Shown here piece after piece: positions 41,360 to 51,088 of a stretch of 63,735 nt of DNA. Source of the stretch: CAYUVH01 sp964448135 (GTDB lineage Bacteria > Verrucomicrobiota > Verrucomicrobiia > Limisphaerales > UBA8199). Position numbers and translations under genes: made by a program. Under the pieces are notes generated by a model that saw nothing but the letters and a program-made list of their open reading frames with translations, did no database searches and was not told where the DNA came from. The stretch's first letter is position 1. The number at the start of each line of letters is the position of its first letter. The DNA lies in contig CAYUVH010000008.1 in NCBI GenBank assembly GCA_964448135.1, forward strand, positions 1 to 63,735, read 5' to 3'.

Positions 41360-43915
41360 ATGGCAGTCGCGGTTTCTTCCCGACCTCGCCCGCGAGTGGA
41401 TGGCAAATTCTTCCGCCTGGGCGACCAGAAACTTTGGGTGAAAGGAGTGTCTTATGGGCCTTTCCAACCCAATGCGGCCGGACAAGCTTTTGCTTCGCCG
41501 GAACAAACCGCCAGGGATTTCGCCCAAATCCGAGAACTGGGCGCCAACCTCGTCCGCATCTACCACGTCCCCGCCCAATGGTTCCTCGACCTGGCCGCGC
41601 AGCAGCGCTTGCTGGTGATGATCGATATTCCGTGGAACCAGCATCTTTGCTTTCTCGACGCGTCCGACCGCCGCGCCGCCGCGCTCGAAGCGGTGCGCCG
41701 CGCGGTGTTTTCCTGCGCGCGTCATCCGGCGATTTTCGCCTTCAGCGTGGCGAACGAAATTCCGCCCGACGTCGTGCGCTGGAGTGGCACGCGCGCGATT
41801 GCGGATTTTATTGACGAGCTGGTGCAGGAGGCCAAGCGCGCAGACCCGGACTGCCTGTGCACGTTCGTGAACTTTCCGCCCACCGAATTTCTCAGCCCGC
41901 GCACCGTGGACTTCGTCTGCTTCAATGTTTATCTGCACAACGAGCAAGCGCTGGCCAATTACCTGTCCCGCCTGCAAATGCAGGCCGACACGAAACCGCT
42001 CCTCCTCGGCGAGACGGGCGTGGACTCGTTGCGCGAGGGCGAGGATCGCCAGGCAGAATTGTTATCCTGGCAAATCGAGCGCGCCTTTCGCAGCGGCCTC
42101 GCGGGAACCGTGGTCTTTACGTTTACCGACGATTGGTGGCGCGGGGGACGGCTGGTGGAAGATTGGAAAATGGGGCTGACGACAGTGGATCGCCAGCCGC
42201 GGCCGGCGTTTCACGCGGTGCAGAAGCAATACCAGATTGCTCCCGCATTCCCGCTCGCGACGACACCGAAGGTTTCAGTGGTGGTTTGCACCTATAATTC
42301 CGAGCGCACTTTGCCGGCGTGCCTGGAATCACTCGAACGCCTGCGTTATCCGAAATACGAAATCATCCTGGTGGATGACGGTTCGAAGGACAGTACACCC
42401 AAAATCGCGATGCAGCATCCCAAGGTGCGCTATTTCCGGCACGACACGAATCTTGGACTTTCCGTCGCGCGCAACACGGGCATCGCCGCCGCGACGGGTG
42501 AAATCATTGCCTACACCGACGCCGACTGCCGCGCGGACGAGGACTGGTTGTATTATTTGGTGGCGGATTTTCAGAGCGGAGAGTTTGCCGCCATGGGCGG
42601 GCCCAATCTCCTGCCAGCGGACGATTCGGCGATCGCCGCGGCGGTGATGGCGTCGCCCGGCGGTCCCGCCCATGTGATGCTGACGGACCGCAAGGCCGAG
42701 CATATCCCGGGGTGCAACATGGCCATCAGGAAGGCCGCGCTCGAGGAATTGGGCGGCTTCGATCCGGTGTTTCACAAGGCCGGCGATGACGTGGATATTT
42801 GCTGGCGGCTGCAACAGGCCGGTTACCAGATCGGTTTCAGTCCCGCGGCGTTTGTGTGGCACCACCGACGCTCAACGGTAAGGGATTACCTCCGCCAGCA
42901 ACGCGGCTACGGTGAGGCGGAAGCGATCCTCGTGCGCAAGCACCCTGAGTGTTTCAATTCTCTGGGTGGGAGCGTGTGGCACGGGCGCATTTACAATTCG
43001 TCGCAGTCCGGTGTGCTGGTGCGCCCGCCGATCATTTATCGCGGCTTGTTCGGCAGCGCGCCCTTTCAGTCGCTGTACGCCGCTTCCCCGGCTTTCACCC
43101 TGATGCTCTGCACCGCGCTCGAGTATCACCTGCTGGCCACGCTGCCGCTGTGGATTTTTACCGTCACCTTTCATCAATTGTGGCCGCTGGCGCTGGCCAG
43201 CCTGCTGATTCCTGTAACCGTGTGTTGCGCCGCGGGCGCACAGGCGGTGTTGGCCAAGCGGCAGAGCCGCTGGTGGTCGCGGCCCCTGGTCGCGCTTTTA
43301 TTTTTCATGCAGCCGATCATTCGCGGGTGGGCGCGTTACCAGGGCCGCCTCGGGCTGAGTTCGGCGCCGGTCGGGCCGCAACCGTCGCTGGACTCCGAAG
43401 CGCTGAAGGACAGCCGCAAATCGCTGGGTGAAGTGGCGTATTGGGCGGAAAATGGCGTGGACCGTTTAAGCTGGGTGACCGAATTACTGCGCCGCCTCGA
43501 GCGGGAAGGCTGGCCGAACAAAGTGGACACTGGCTGGAGCGATCACGACGTGGAAATTTACGGCAGCCGGTGGAGCAGCCTGCTCGTTTCCACCGTGGCC
43601 GAAAACCATCCGCGCGGCCGGCAACTCCTGCGCTGCCGCTTGCGAGGCCGGTGGTCATTGCAGGCCAAGTTCGCCTTCTGGACGTTGACGGGCGTGGAGC
43701 TGTTGGTGCTCGGCTTCGTCACGCCGCGGTTTCACTGGCTTTGGCTGCTCCTGGTTACCTTGCCCATGCTGGCGTGGCTGCTGCACCGGCAGCGGCGACA
43801 ACTCCAGAGCATCGTCACCGTCTTCCTGGATAATCTGGCGAAAGAATGGAAGCTCATCAAAATCTCGCCGAATTCCGCGAAGACAGCGGATGGACAAGCT
43901 GAAAAGCCGTCGTGA
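41360..43915 (+). CDS. GH2-type TIM barrel fused to GT2 glycosyltransferase
   Basis: 851-aa bifunctional-looking protein. Residues ~10-300 are a glycosidase-like barrel (LWVKGVSYGPFQP, ELGANLVRIYHVP, FSVANEIPP with the acid/base Glu ~131, LLLGETGVDS with the nucleophile Glu ~217, VFTFTDDWWRGG). Residues ~305-570 are a GT2 domain (VVVCTYNSERTLPACLESLE, YTDADCRADEDWL, IRKAALEELGGFDPVFHKAGDDVDICWRL). Hydrophobic helices follow at ~570-660 and ~745-790. Making and trimming a glycan chain in one polypeptide is inferred; GT2 DAD and ED motifs are intact. It ends upstream of thyA by 60 bp. Confidence 0.9.
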   Translation: MAVAVSSRPRPRVDGKFFRLGDQKLWVKGVSYGPFQPNAAGQAFASPEQTARDFAQIRELGANLVRIYHVPAQWFLDLAAQQRLLVMIDIPWNQHLCFLDASDRRAAALEAVRRAVFSCARHPAIFAFSVANEIPPDVVRWSGTRAIADFIDELVQEAKRADPDCLCTFVNFPPTEFLSPRTVDFVCFNVYLHNEQALANYLSRLQMQADTKPLLLGETGVDSLREGEDRQAELLSWQIERAFRSGLAGTVVFTFTDDWWRGGRLVEDWKMGLTTVDRQPRPAFHAVQKQYQIAPAFPLATTPKVSVVVCTYNSERTLPACLESLERLRYPKYEIILVDDGSKDSTPKIAMQHPKVRYFRHDTNLGLSVARNTGIAAATGEIIAYTDADCRADEDWLYYLVADFQSGEFAAMGGPNLLPADDSAIAAAVMASPGGPAHVMLTDRKAEHIPGCNMAIRKAALEELGGFDPVFHKAGDDVDICWRLQQAGYQIGFSPAAFVWHHRRSTVRDYLRQQRGYGEAEAILVRKHPECFNSLGGSVWHGRIYNSSQSGVLVRPPIIYRGLFGSAPFQSLYAASPAFTLMLCTALEYHLLATLPLWIFTVTFHQLWPLALASLLIPVTVCCAAGAQAVLAKRQSRWWSRPLVALLFFMQPIIRGWARYQGRLGLSSAPVGPQPSLDSEALKDSRKSLGEVAYWAENGVDRLSWVTELLRRLEREGWPNKVDTGWSDHDVEIYGSRWSSLLVSTVAENHPRGRQLLRCRLRGRWSLQAKFAFWTLTGVELLVLGFVTPRFHWLWLLLVTLPMLAWLLHRQRRQLQSIVTVFLDNLAKEWKLIKISPNSAKTADGQAEKPS

Positions 43916-43975
43916 GGGGCGACGGCGGATTGTGATTTCGCGTGAATAAATCTCCCCCTATTCTTCCGGCGCGGC

Positions 43976-44770
43976 ATGACTGAATACCTGGAACTCCTGC
44001 GATTGGTGCTCGACAAAGGCAAGCACCGGACCGAACGCACCGGCACCGGCGCGTACTCCGTCTTCGGCGCGCAGGCCCGGTTCCCGTTGTCACCGGACTT
44101 TCCGCTGCTGACGACCAAGAAGCTGCATCTCAAATCCATCATCCACGAGTTACTCTGGTTCCTGCGCGGCGACACCAACGTCAAATATCTCAACGAGCGT
44201 GGCGTAACGATTTGGAACGAATGGGCAAAACCGGACGGCAGCCTCGGCCGTGTTTACGGCGCGCAATGGACCGACTGGCGCGGTCCGAATGGAAAGGCCA
44301 TCAACCAGATCAACGACGTAATCGAGCAGATTAAAACCAATCCTCACAGCCGGCGACTGATCGTAAGCGCATGGAATGTGGGCGAACTGGACCAGATGGC
44401 GCTACCGCCATGCCACGCGCTGTTTCAGTTCTTCGTTCAGGATGGCGAACTGAGCTGCCAGCTCTATCAGCGCAGCGCGGATATTTTCCTCGGAGTTCCC
44501 TTCAACATCGCTTCATACGCGCTGTTGACCATGATGGTGGCGCAGGTCTGCGGCTTGAAGCCCGGAACATTTATTCACACGTTTGGAGATTTGCATTTGT
44601 ACGCAAATCACGTCGAACAGGCGAAACTTCAGCTTTCGCGCGAGCCGCGTCCCCTGCCCCGGATGAAATTGAATCCCGAGGTTGAAAACATTCACGATTT
44701 CAAGTTCGAGGATTTTGAGCTGACCGCCTACGAGCCGCACCCGGCAATCAAGGCGCCCATCGCGGTATGA
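43976..44770 (+). CDS. thyA: Thymidylate synthase
   Basis: 264-aa enzyme that makes dTMP from dUMP with methylene-tetrahydrofolate. Length equals that of the E. coli enzyme. RTERTGTGAYSVFGAQARFPL, LTTKKLHLKSIIHELLWFLR, LPPCHALFQFFVQDGELSCQ (catalytic Cys in PPCH) and YQRSADIFLGVPFNIASYAL (phosphate/uracil site) are all present. ATG at 43976 overlaps nothing. Its stop overlaps the folA start by ATGA. Confidence 0.97.
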   Translation: MTEYLELLRLVLDKGKHRTERTGTGAYSVFGAQARFPLSPDFPLLTTKKLHLKSIIHELLWFLRGDTNVKYLNERGVTIWNEWAKPDGSLGRVYGAQWTDWRGPNGKAINQINDVIEQIKTNPHSRRLIVSAWNVGELDQMALPPCHALFQFFVQDGELSCQLYQRSADIFLGVPFNIASYALLTMMVAQVCGLKPGTFIHTFGDLHLYANHVEQAKLQLSREPRPLPRMKLNPEVENIHDFKFEDFELTAYEPHPAIKAPIAV

Positions 44771-45225
44771 AGCCGTTCAAGGCGATCGCGGCGATGTCGT
44801 TGAACCGCGTCATCGGCGCTGCCGGCAAAATACCGTGGCATCTGCCCGAGGATTTCAAGTGGTTCAAGGAAACCACGACCGGTCATGTGATCGTAATGGG
44901 GCGGAAAACCTACGAGTCCATCGGACGTCCCCTGCCCAACCGCACCACGGTTGTCCTCTCGCGTTCCGCGACGCTGATTCCCGGTGTGAAGGTAATTTCC
45001 AGTCTCGGCGAAATCGAATCCGCAGCGGGCGATCGTGAGATTTTTATTTGTGGCGGAGCTGAAATATACACGATGGCACTCCCGAAGTGCTCCGAGCTTT
45101 ACCTGACGCTGGTCCAGCGCAACGTCGAGGGGGACACATTTTTCCCTCCGTTTGAAGAACAGTTTAAGCTCGAAGGCATCCTGCGAGAGACCCCGGAATT
45201 CAAAATTCTGCATTACCAACGGTAG
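44767..45225 (+). CDS. folA: Dihydrofolate reductase
   Basis: 152-aa enzyme that reduces the dihydrofolate produced by ThyA. AMSLNRVIGAAGKIPWHLPE contains the W-H-L-PED core with the catalytic acid (PEDFKWF), then VIVMGRKTYESIGRPLPNRT (NADPH site) and IFICGGAEIYTMALP (GG.. site). The start ATG 44767 overlaps the thyA stop, so thyA-folA is a coupled operon. Confidence 0.96.
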   Translation: MKPFKAIAAMSLNRVIGAAGKIPWHLPEDFKWFKETTTGHVIVMGRKTYESIGRPLPNRTTVVLSRSATLIPGVKVISSLGEIESAAGDREIFICGGAEIYTMALPKCSELYLTLVQRNVEGDTFFPPFEEQFKLEGILRETPEFKILHYQR

Positions 45226-45262
45226 TTTGGTATTTTCCGCATCTTGTGCTCTCTTATATCCC

Positions 45263-46051
45263 ATGAACTTGGAACTTTCTGGTAAATCGGCGCTGGTCTC
45301 CGGCTCTTCGAAAGGCATCGGTTTCGCGATTGCCTCACTGCTCGCCGCGGAAGGCGCGCGGGTGATTGTCAATGGCCGCTCGGAGAAAAGCGTTGCCGAG
45401 GCGCTGCAACAAATCAAAACCGCCTCGCCGCAAGCCAAAGTCGAAGGCTTCGCCGGCGATCTTTCCACCGAGAAGGATACGCAGTCGTTACTCGCGCGCT
45501 TCCCGGATGTGGACATCCTCGTCAACAACCTCGGCATCTTCGAACCGAAGCCCTTCGAGGAGATTCCCGACGATGATTGGCGGCGCTTTTTCGAGGTCAA
45601 CGTGCTGAGCGGCGTCCGGCTCAGCCGCGCGTATACCCCGGGGATGAAAAAACGCAAATGGGGTCGCGTGGTTTTCATCAGCAGCGAAAGCGGGATCCAG
45701 ATCCCCGTGGAAATGATCCACTACGGCATGACCAAAACCGCCCAACTCGCGGTCTCGCGCGGTCTCGCTGAATCCTGTGCCGGCACCGGCGTCACGGTAA
45801 ACTCCGTATTGCCCGGACCCACGCTTTCGGCCGGCGTCGAGGAATTCGTCCAAAAGCTGAGCAAGGGCGAGCCGTCCGAAAAATTCGAAAAGGAGTTTTT
45901 CAAGAGTGTCCGGCCCAGCTCGCTTATCCGGCGCTTCGCAACCCCGGAAGAAGTGGCCAACCTTGTCGCTTTTGTCTGCAGTCCGCTCGCTTCGGCGATC
46001 ACGGGCGCGGCGCTCCGCGTGGACGGCGGGGTCGTGCGGTCGTGTTTCTAG
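45263..46051 (+). CDS. SDR family oxidoreductase
   Basis: 262 aa from ATG 45263; the upstream extension of the frame lies in folA. VSGSSKGIGFAIASLLAAEG is the glycine-rich NAD(P) site, ILVNNLGIF the NNxG, FISSESGIQI the Ser, and IHYGMTKTAQ the Tyr/Lys catalytic pair. ITGAALRVDGGV is the C-terminal substrate-loop end. It is the 3-ketoacyl-reductase-like classical SDR group; the substrate is unknown. It is 37 bp downstream of folA, and no functional link is evident. Confidence 0.9.
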   Translation: MNLELSGKSALVSGSSKGIGFAIASLLAAEGARVIVNGRSEKSVAEALQQIKTASPQAKVEGFAGDLSTEKDTQSLLARFPDVDILVNNLGIFEPKPFEEIPDDDWRRFFEVNVLSGVRLSRAYTPGMKKRKWGRVVFISSESGIQIPVEMIHYGMTKTAQLAVSRGLAESCAGTGVTVNSVLPGPTLSAGVEEFVQKLSKGEPSEKFEKEFFKSVRPSSLIRRFATPEEVANLVAFVCSPLASAITGAALRVDGGVVRSCF

Positions 46052-46061
46052 CCGTGCGCAG

Positions 46062-47585
46062 TCAAAAATTCAAAGTCGCCATCAAGTAATAGTAATCCGC
46101 CCCGACCGCACCACCGTTGGCCGGAATGGGGGCGAGTGATTGGCGGACATAATCGCCCACGAAGAAATGGCTGTAACCGGCCTGGAAACTGAGAAAGGAG
46201 GTGACGGTGTAATTCGCCACAATGTCCACCTCGCTGCCGAAGTAACTATTGTATTCGGGGTGGATGCCATAGCCGTGCAGCGTGCGGCCGGGACCGTTCT
46301 CCGAGTAGCTCAGATCGTGTGTGTCGGCCAGCCAGAACCAGAAATAATCCATTTTTACCGACAGTTTCTGCAGGGGATGAAACACGAGATTGACGCTGGG
46401 ACTGAGCGTGTTGCGCAACCCGGTCACGTCCATGATGCCGTAGAACTTGTGGGTTGAGCCAAACAACAGATCAAAGGTCTGGTGTGTGTTGTCCTTTGGA
46501 TTGTGGTCGCCCGAGCCGTAGGTGAAATCGACGCCCACCCGCGGCTTCCAAGCCGCATTTTCCCAAGTGTAACCTCCGACAATATCGATCATTTCGGACT
46601 GCTGTTGCAACCGGCGGCCGGTGCGGTTGTCGCTGCCCAGTTGCCCGGCGAACTCAGTGCCATAATCCCATCCCCCGAATCCACCCGGCAATGACCTGAT
46701 GCGCGCGCCGAGTGTGTAAACATCCCGTGGTGTCGTTCCGGTGCCGGAGGTGTTTACGATGGATGGGGAATTACCATTCACGTTGTGGGATAGAAAATAA
46801 AGCTGCGTTTCCTGCTTCGGCACAATCGTTCGCGTCGAGGCGTAGATGCCGGAGAAACAATCGTTCCAGTTGTCCAAATTGATTTCTCCGTTGTTTGGCA
46901 GCACGTAGTGACTCACGAATCCGTCCACCCAGAAGTTGTCCGTGATATAACGCAGCTTCACGGCGTCGAAAGTGCGTTCCAGGTTGTTGAAGTCGGAAAC
47001 GGAAATGAAACGCTCGTCGCCATATTGCATCTGCTGCCGGCCGACTTTGAGGACCAGCGGGAACTGCTTCGGGCTGCCAATCTGGATGTAGGCCTGATGC
47101 AAATCGAGCGAGTCCGCAAAGGGATTGGGATCGCGGTCGTCGCCGCTGGTGGAACTGTCGCGGGCCTCCAAGAAGATGTTGAACCATTTCTGGTTGTAGC
47201 CCAGGTGGATCTTCTCGCGCATGAGCAGGAAGGCGTTTTCGTTGTCCACGCCGTCGCGGATGAAATCCAGGTTGGGATTGCCGTCCGGGTAGGAACCGGC
47301 GCGGTATTTGGAATCGTATTGCGCACGTACCTGGCCGCCAAAATCCCAGGCGGCGGCCTGTTCCGGCCATTTCTTGCGCAACCAGTCGTTGATCAGGCCG
47401 GCCGAAGACACGGCTCCGGCCGGCGGTGGTGGTGTGGAAGATGGCTTTTCCGCCACGTTATTGTAGACGATCTGCGCCGGGAGCAGGCTTGGCGTAAGGC
47501 AAACCAGCATCAGTAAACCAAAAGGACGAAGGCGCGCCAAAGTTTGAAAGATGGCGCGGCCCACGGGAGAAAGTGATTTTGCCAC
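46062..47585 (-). CDS. Outer-membrane alginate-export-type porin
   Basis: About 507 aa from a GTG at 47585, which opens a signal peptide (LARLRPFGLLMLVCLTPSLL and PAQ). The mature protein shows alternating amphipathic strands ending in YYYLMATLNF, the C-terminal Phe of beta-barrel outer-membrane proteins. QVRAQYDSKYRAGSY, LHQAYIQIG, LKVGRQQMQYGDERFISVSD and FDAVKLRYITDNFWVDGFVS match the alginate export/porin family (Alginate_exp). The upstream frame beyond 47585 does not look coding. Substrate unknown; anionic polysaccharide is plausible. Confidence 0.8.
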   Translation of the reverse strand: MAKSLSPVGRAIFQTLARLRPFGLLMLVCLTPSLLPAQIVYNNVAEKPSSTPPPPAGAVSSAGLINDWLRKKWPEQAAAWDFGGQVRAQYDSKYRAGSYPDGNPNLDFIRDGVDNENAFLLMREKIHLGYNQKWFNIFLEARDSSTSGDDRDPNPFADSLDLHQAYIQIGSPKQFPLVLKVGRQQMQYGDERFISVSDFNNLERTFDAVKLRYITDNFWVDGFVSHYVLPNNGEINLDNWNDCFSGIYASTRTIVPKQETQLYFLSHNVNGNSPSIVNTSGTGTTPRDVYTLGARIRSLPGGFGGWDYGTEFAGQLGSDNRTGRRLQQQSEMIDIVGGYTWENAAWKPRVGVDFTYGSGDHNPKDNTHQTFDLLFGSTHKFYGIMDVTGLRNTLSPSVNLVFHPLQKLSVKMDYFWFWLADTHDLSYSENGPGRTLHGYGIHPEYNSYFGSEVDIVANYTVTSFLSFQAGYSHFFVGDYVRQSLAPIPANGGAVGADYYYLMATLNF

Positions 47586-47805
47586 GGCTTGGCAGGCGCA
47601 ATTTACCACCTGACACCGGCAGGGTAAGAAGAGAATGAACTCGTCGCAACTCCCGTTGTACCTGCACTTTAGGGCAAATTGTGCTGGGCGGGGCGCCAAA
47701 TTTGTGGTCGTCCGCCCGATCGTGAAGCATCTTTTCTGAAAGTAATTTAATCATCCATTCAGCGGGCTTTAATGGGAACCTGTCAGGATTTATCCTGGTT
47801 CGATT

Positions 47806-48486
47806 ATGCGCCTGTTGCTTGTGGAAGATGAACAGAAGGTGGCGGACTTCGTAGCGCGAGGTCTGCGCGCGGAGAGTTTCGCCGTGGACGTTGCGCGCAC
47901 CGGCACGGAGGGTTGGCAGCTGGCCTCCGCGGTGGACTACGATCTCATCATCCTCGACCTGATGCTGCCCGGCCTGAGCGGCACCGAACTGCTCCGCAAA
48001 CTGAAGCGCGCCAAAAGCACCGCCGCGGTTCTGATCCTCACCGCGCGCGATGCCACGGCCGACAAAGTCGAAAACTTCGAGGCCGGCGCCGATGACTATC
48101 TTACAAAGCCCTTTGCCTTTGCGGAATTGTTGGTGCGGGTGAAAGCCCTGCTCCGCCGTCCTCCCACCGAGCGCACTCACCTGCTGCGCGTGGCCGATCT
48201 GGAGCTCGACCGCCTGACCCAGCAGGTTCGCCGAGCCGGCAAGCGGGTGGAACTGACGGCGAAGGAATACTCCCTGCTCGAATACTTTGCCTCCCACCCG
48301 GGCCGCGTGCTCTCGCGCACGATGATCATCGAGCATGTCTGGGATGAGAGCTTCGAGGGGTTGACGAATATCGTGGACGTTTATGTCCGGCACCTGCGCA
48401 GCAAAGTGGATGATCCTTTTCCTCAAAAGCTCATTCGCACGGTGCGCGGGGCGGGCTATTGCCTGGAAGACGCCGCCGCTTCATGA
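47806..48486 (+). CDS. OmpR-family response regulator (CusR/CopR-like)
   Basis: 226-aa protein. N-terminal receiver: LLLVEDEQKVADFVARGLRA, phospho-acceptor Asp in LIILDLMLPG, and DYLTKPFAFAELLVRVKALL (Lys). The C-terminal winged helix includes VELTAKEYSLLEYFASHPGR and YVRHLRSKVDDPF. Homology is closest to heavy-metal regulators, though the metal is a guess. It is the first gene of a five-gene run: regulator, kinase, adaptor, RraA-like and RND permease, then TolC. Start ATG 47806. Confidence 0.95.
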   Translation: MRLLLVEDEQKVADFVARGLRAESFAVDVARTGTEGWQLASAVDYDLIILDLMLPGLSGTELLRKLKRAKSTAAVLILTARDATADKVENFEAGADDYLTKPFAFAELLVRVKALLRRPPTERTHLLRVADLELDRLTQQVRRAGKRVELTAKEYSLLEYFASHPGRVLSRTMIIEHVWDESFEGLTNIVDVYVRHLRSKVDDPFPQKLIRTVRGAGYCLEDAAAS

Positions 48487-49940
48487 ACCACCGTTCCCTC
48501 AAATTTCAACTCGTCGCCTGGTATGCCGGGCTGCTGGCGGGTTGTTTTGTTTTTCTGGGAGTGGTCACCTACATCGGCTTGCAGGGCTTTCTGGTGGGCT
48601 CGCTCAAGGACACGCAGTTGCGCCGTGCGCGACAGGTGGATGAGTTTCTCCTCGAAACCGTGCCCAAACACGGAGAGGCCAGCCTGGGCTCCGAAATTGA
48701 TGCCCGCCACGAGCCGGCTTTCAATGAGCGCTTCATCCGCGTCACCCGAGCCGACGGCAAAGAGTTGTATCGCTCCGGTGCCCCGCGCGGCAAGAGCTTC
48801 GATCCCGCGGCCATTCCGGCCCAGGCTGTGCCTGCCCGGAACGAATCGGTGCGCATTCCCCTGCCCGGCAATCGCGAGATGCTGCTCGTGCTCCGCCCGG
48901 TGACCCTTCCCGGCGGCGGCCGGTACCTCGTGGAGACCGGCGCCCCCATGGATGCCGTGCAGGCCGATCTGCATCGGTGGTTGATTTTCCTCCTCGCCGG
49001 TTTGCCGGCCACTGCGCTGATAGCCATTGGCGGTGGATACTTTCTGGTGCGCCGCGCGTTGCGGCCCGTGGATCAAATCGTGGCCACCGCGGAGAAAATC
49101 AGCTCTCACAATCTCAGTGAGCGTTTGCCCGTCCCGATGACCGGGGATGAATTGCAGCGCCTCTCCACCGCGCTCAATCACATGATCGAGCGCCTCGACC
49201 AGGCGTTTCAGTATTCGCGGCGATTTGTGGCGGATGCGTCGCATGAACTCCGCACGCCGCTCACTGTCCTGCGCGGCGAACTTGAGAGCTTGGTGCAGGA
49301 GCCCAGCCTGACCCCTGAATGGCAAGAGCGCCTCGGCAGCGCACTCGAAGAAGTTCTCCGCCTTTCCCGCATCGTCGAAGGGCTCTTCGCGATTTCCCGC
49401 CTGGACGCCGGCGAAGCGGCCGCGGAGTGGGTGCGCTTCGATCTCGCCCAACTCGCCACTAGCACCACTGACCAGATGGCGCTCATGGCGGAAGACAAAG
49501 GCATCAAGGTGAATTGCGCTGCATCCAAAGGCGTGTGGGTGGAAGGCGATCGCGCGCGAATGAAACAAGTCGTCGTCAACCTCCTCGACAACGCCATCAA
49601 ATACACGCCGCGCGGCGGCGCGGTCGGTCTCACCGTCGGCTCGAGCGCCGGTCGCGCCGTGCTCGAAGTCGCCGACAACGGCGTCGGCATTCCGGAGGAA
49701 GCGCTGCCGCAGGTTTTCGATCGCTTCTTCCGTGTCGACAAAGCTCGCTCGCGCGAATTCGGCGGGGCCGGTCTCGGGCTCTCCATCGTGAAATCCATTT
49801 GCACCGCGCACGAAGGCAAAGTCGAAGTCAGCAGTGAACCCGGTCAAGGCAGCGTTTTTCGCGTGGTGTTGCCCCTCGTCGAAGCGCCCGGACCGAAAAC
49901 CAACGGTACTCAGTCTCATGAATCCCGATCCCAAAATTAA
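48483..49940 (+). CDS. Two-component sensor histidine kinase
   Basis: 485 aa from ATG 48483, which overlaps the regulator stop. One membrane helix near the N-terminus, a periplasmic region (~40-165) and a second helix (IFLLAGLPATALIAIGGGYF), then HAMP, DASHELRTPLTVLRGEL with the phospho-His, NLLDNAIKYTP N box, DNGVGIPEE and GGAGLGLSIVKSI G boxes. The sensor region has no domain I recognise. The gene ends 23 bp after the next ATG (49918), so the efflux adaptor is co-translated. Confidence 0.95.
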   Translation: MNHRSLKFQLVAWYAGLLAGCFVFLGVVTYIGLQGFLVGSLKDTQLRRARQVDEFLLETVPKHGEASLGSEIDARHEPAFNERFIRVTRADGKELYRSGAPRGKSFDPAAIPAQAVPARNESVRIPLPGNREMLLVLRPVTLPGGGRYLVETGAPMDAVQADLHRWLIFLLAGLPATALIAIGGGYFLVRRALRPVDQIVATAEKISSHNLSERLPVPMTGDELQRLSTALNHMIERLDQAFQYSRRFVADASHELRTPLTVLRGELESLVQEPSLTPEWQERLGSALEEVLRLSRIVEGLFAISRLDAGEAAAEWVRFDLAQLATSTTDQMALMAEDKGIKVNCAASKGVWVEGDRARMKQVVVNLLDNAIKYTPRGGAVGLTVGSSAGRAVLEVADNGVGIPEEALPQVFDRFFRVDKARSREFGGAGLGLSIVKSICTAHEGKVEVSSEPGQGSVFRVVLPLVEAPGPKTNGTQSHESRSQN

Positions 49941-51087
49941 GTCCCTCGCCACCCTCCTGCTGGTCCTGCCTCTGGGCCTCACCGCGTTTGCCGCCGACAG
50001 ATCGGAAGACACCGACAAATTTCCCGCCGTCGCGGTTTCGAAGGTGACCCGGGAAGACCTCACGCAGACCCTGACGTGCCAGGCGGAGCTTCGCCCGTGG
50101 CAGGAAGTGGACCTGCACGCCAAAGTGGCCGGCTATCTCGAAAACATCAGCGTCGATATCGGCGATACCGTCACCACCGGCCAGTTGCTCGCCACGCTCG
50201 AAGTCCCGGAACTGCAGGACGACCTGAAACGCGCCACCGCCGCGCTGGCCCGCAGTCGCCAGGAAGTAGCTCGCGCCGAAGCCGCCGCACATGAGGCCAG
50301 GGTCATGCACGAGCGATTGCTCGCGGTTGACAAGGCTCAACCGCATCTCGTCGCCCAGCAGGAACTGGATTCCGCCGCCGAAAAGCACGACGCCAGCGCC
50401 TCGGCCGTTGCCGCCGCCCAGGCCGAGGTGGAGGTCTCCCTGGCGGAAATCGCCAAACTCCGCACGGTTTCGAATTACTGCCGCATCACCGCTCCCTTCT
50501 CGGGAGTCATCACCAAACGCTACGCCGATCCCGGCGCCCTCATCCAAGCCGGTACCGCCTCCAGCACCCAGACACTGCCGCTGGTGCGCCTTTCGCAAAA
50601 TGACCGGCTGCGCCTCGACATTCCCGTCTCCGTGTCATTCGTCTCCCGAATTCAGGTGGGCGACCCCGTCGAGGTCCGCTTGAACGGATTCGAAACCGTC
50701 CTCACCGCAAAAATCGCGCGTACGACCTGCAAAGTGGACAGCGCCACCCGCACCATGGAAATCGAGGCCGACATTCCCAACCCCGACCTGAAACTCATCC
50801 CTGGCATGTACGCTTCGGCGACACTGCGACTCGACCATCGCGACCGGGCCCTCACCGTCCCGGTCGAGGCCGTTTCCCGGCAAAAATCCACAACCGTCCT
50901 CGTCGTAAACAGCAGTCATAAGGTCGAGGAGCGCCCGGTAAAGCTCGGCTTGGAAACGCCTCAGAAATTTGAAGTGATTTCCGGCCTGAAGGAAAACGAG
51001 CTCGTGCTGGTTGGAAGTCGCGCGCATATCCAACCCGGCCAGGAAGTTCGACCGGAGGCTGTGAGCAACCAAAGCATCACCCAATAG
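49918..51087 (+). CDS. RND efflux periplasmic adaptor (membrane fusion protein)
   Basis: 389 aa from ATG 49918, overlapping the kinase 3' end. Signal peptide to about residue 26. The lipoyl half-motifs (QEVDLHAKVAGYLENISVDI and GDTV..GQLLATLEVPEL; YCRITAPFSGVITKRYADPG) flank a helical hairpin of ~90 residues (RATAALARSRQEVARAEAAA). The beta-barrel and membrane-proximal parts follow. It links the RND pump to a TolC channel. Gene order with the pump is normal, except for the inserted RraA-like gene. Confidence 0.93.
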   Translation: MNPDPKIKSLATLLLVLPLGLTAFAADRSEDTDKFPAVAVSKVTREDLTQTLTCQAELRPWQEVDLHAKVAGYLENISVDIGDTVTTGQLLATLEVPELQDDLKRATAALARSRQEVARAEAAAHEARVMHERLLAVDKAQPHLVAQQELDSAAEKHDASASAVAAAQAEVEVSLAEIAKLRTVSNYCRITAPFSGVITKRYADPGALIQAGTASSTQTLPLVRLSQNDRLRLDIPVSVSFVSRIQVGDPVEVRLNGFETVLTAKIARTTCKVDSATRTMEIEADIPNPDLKLIPGMYASATLRLDHRDRALTVPVEAVSRQKSTTVLVVNSSHKVEERPVKLGLETPQKFEVISGLKENELVLVGSRAHIQPGQEVRPEAVSNQSITQ

Positions 51088-51088
51088 C

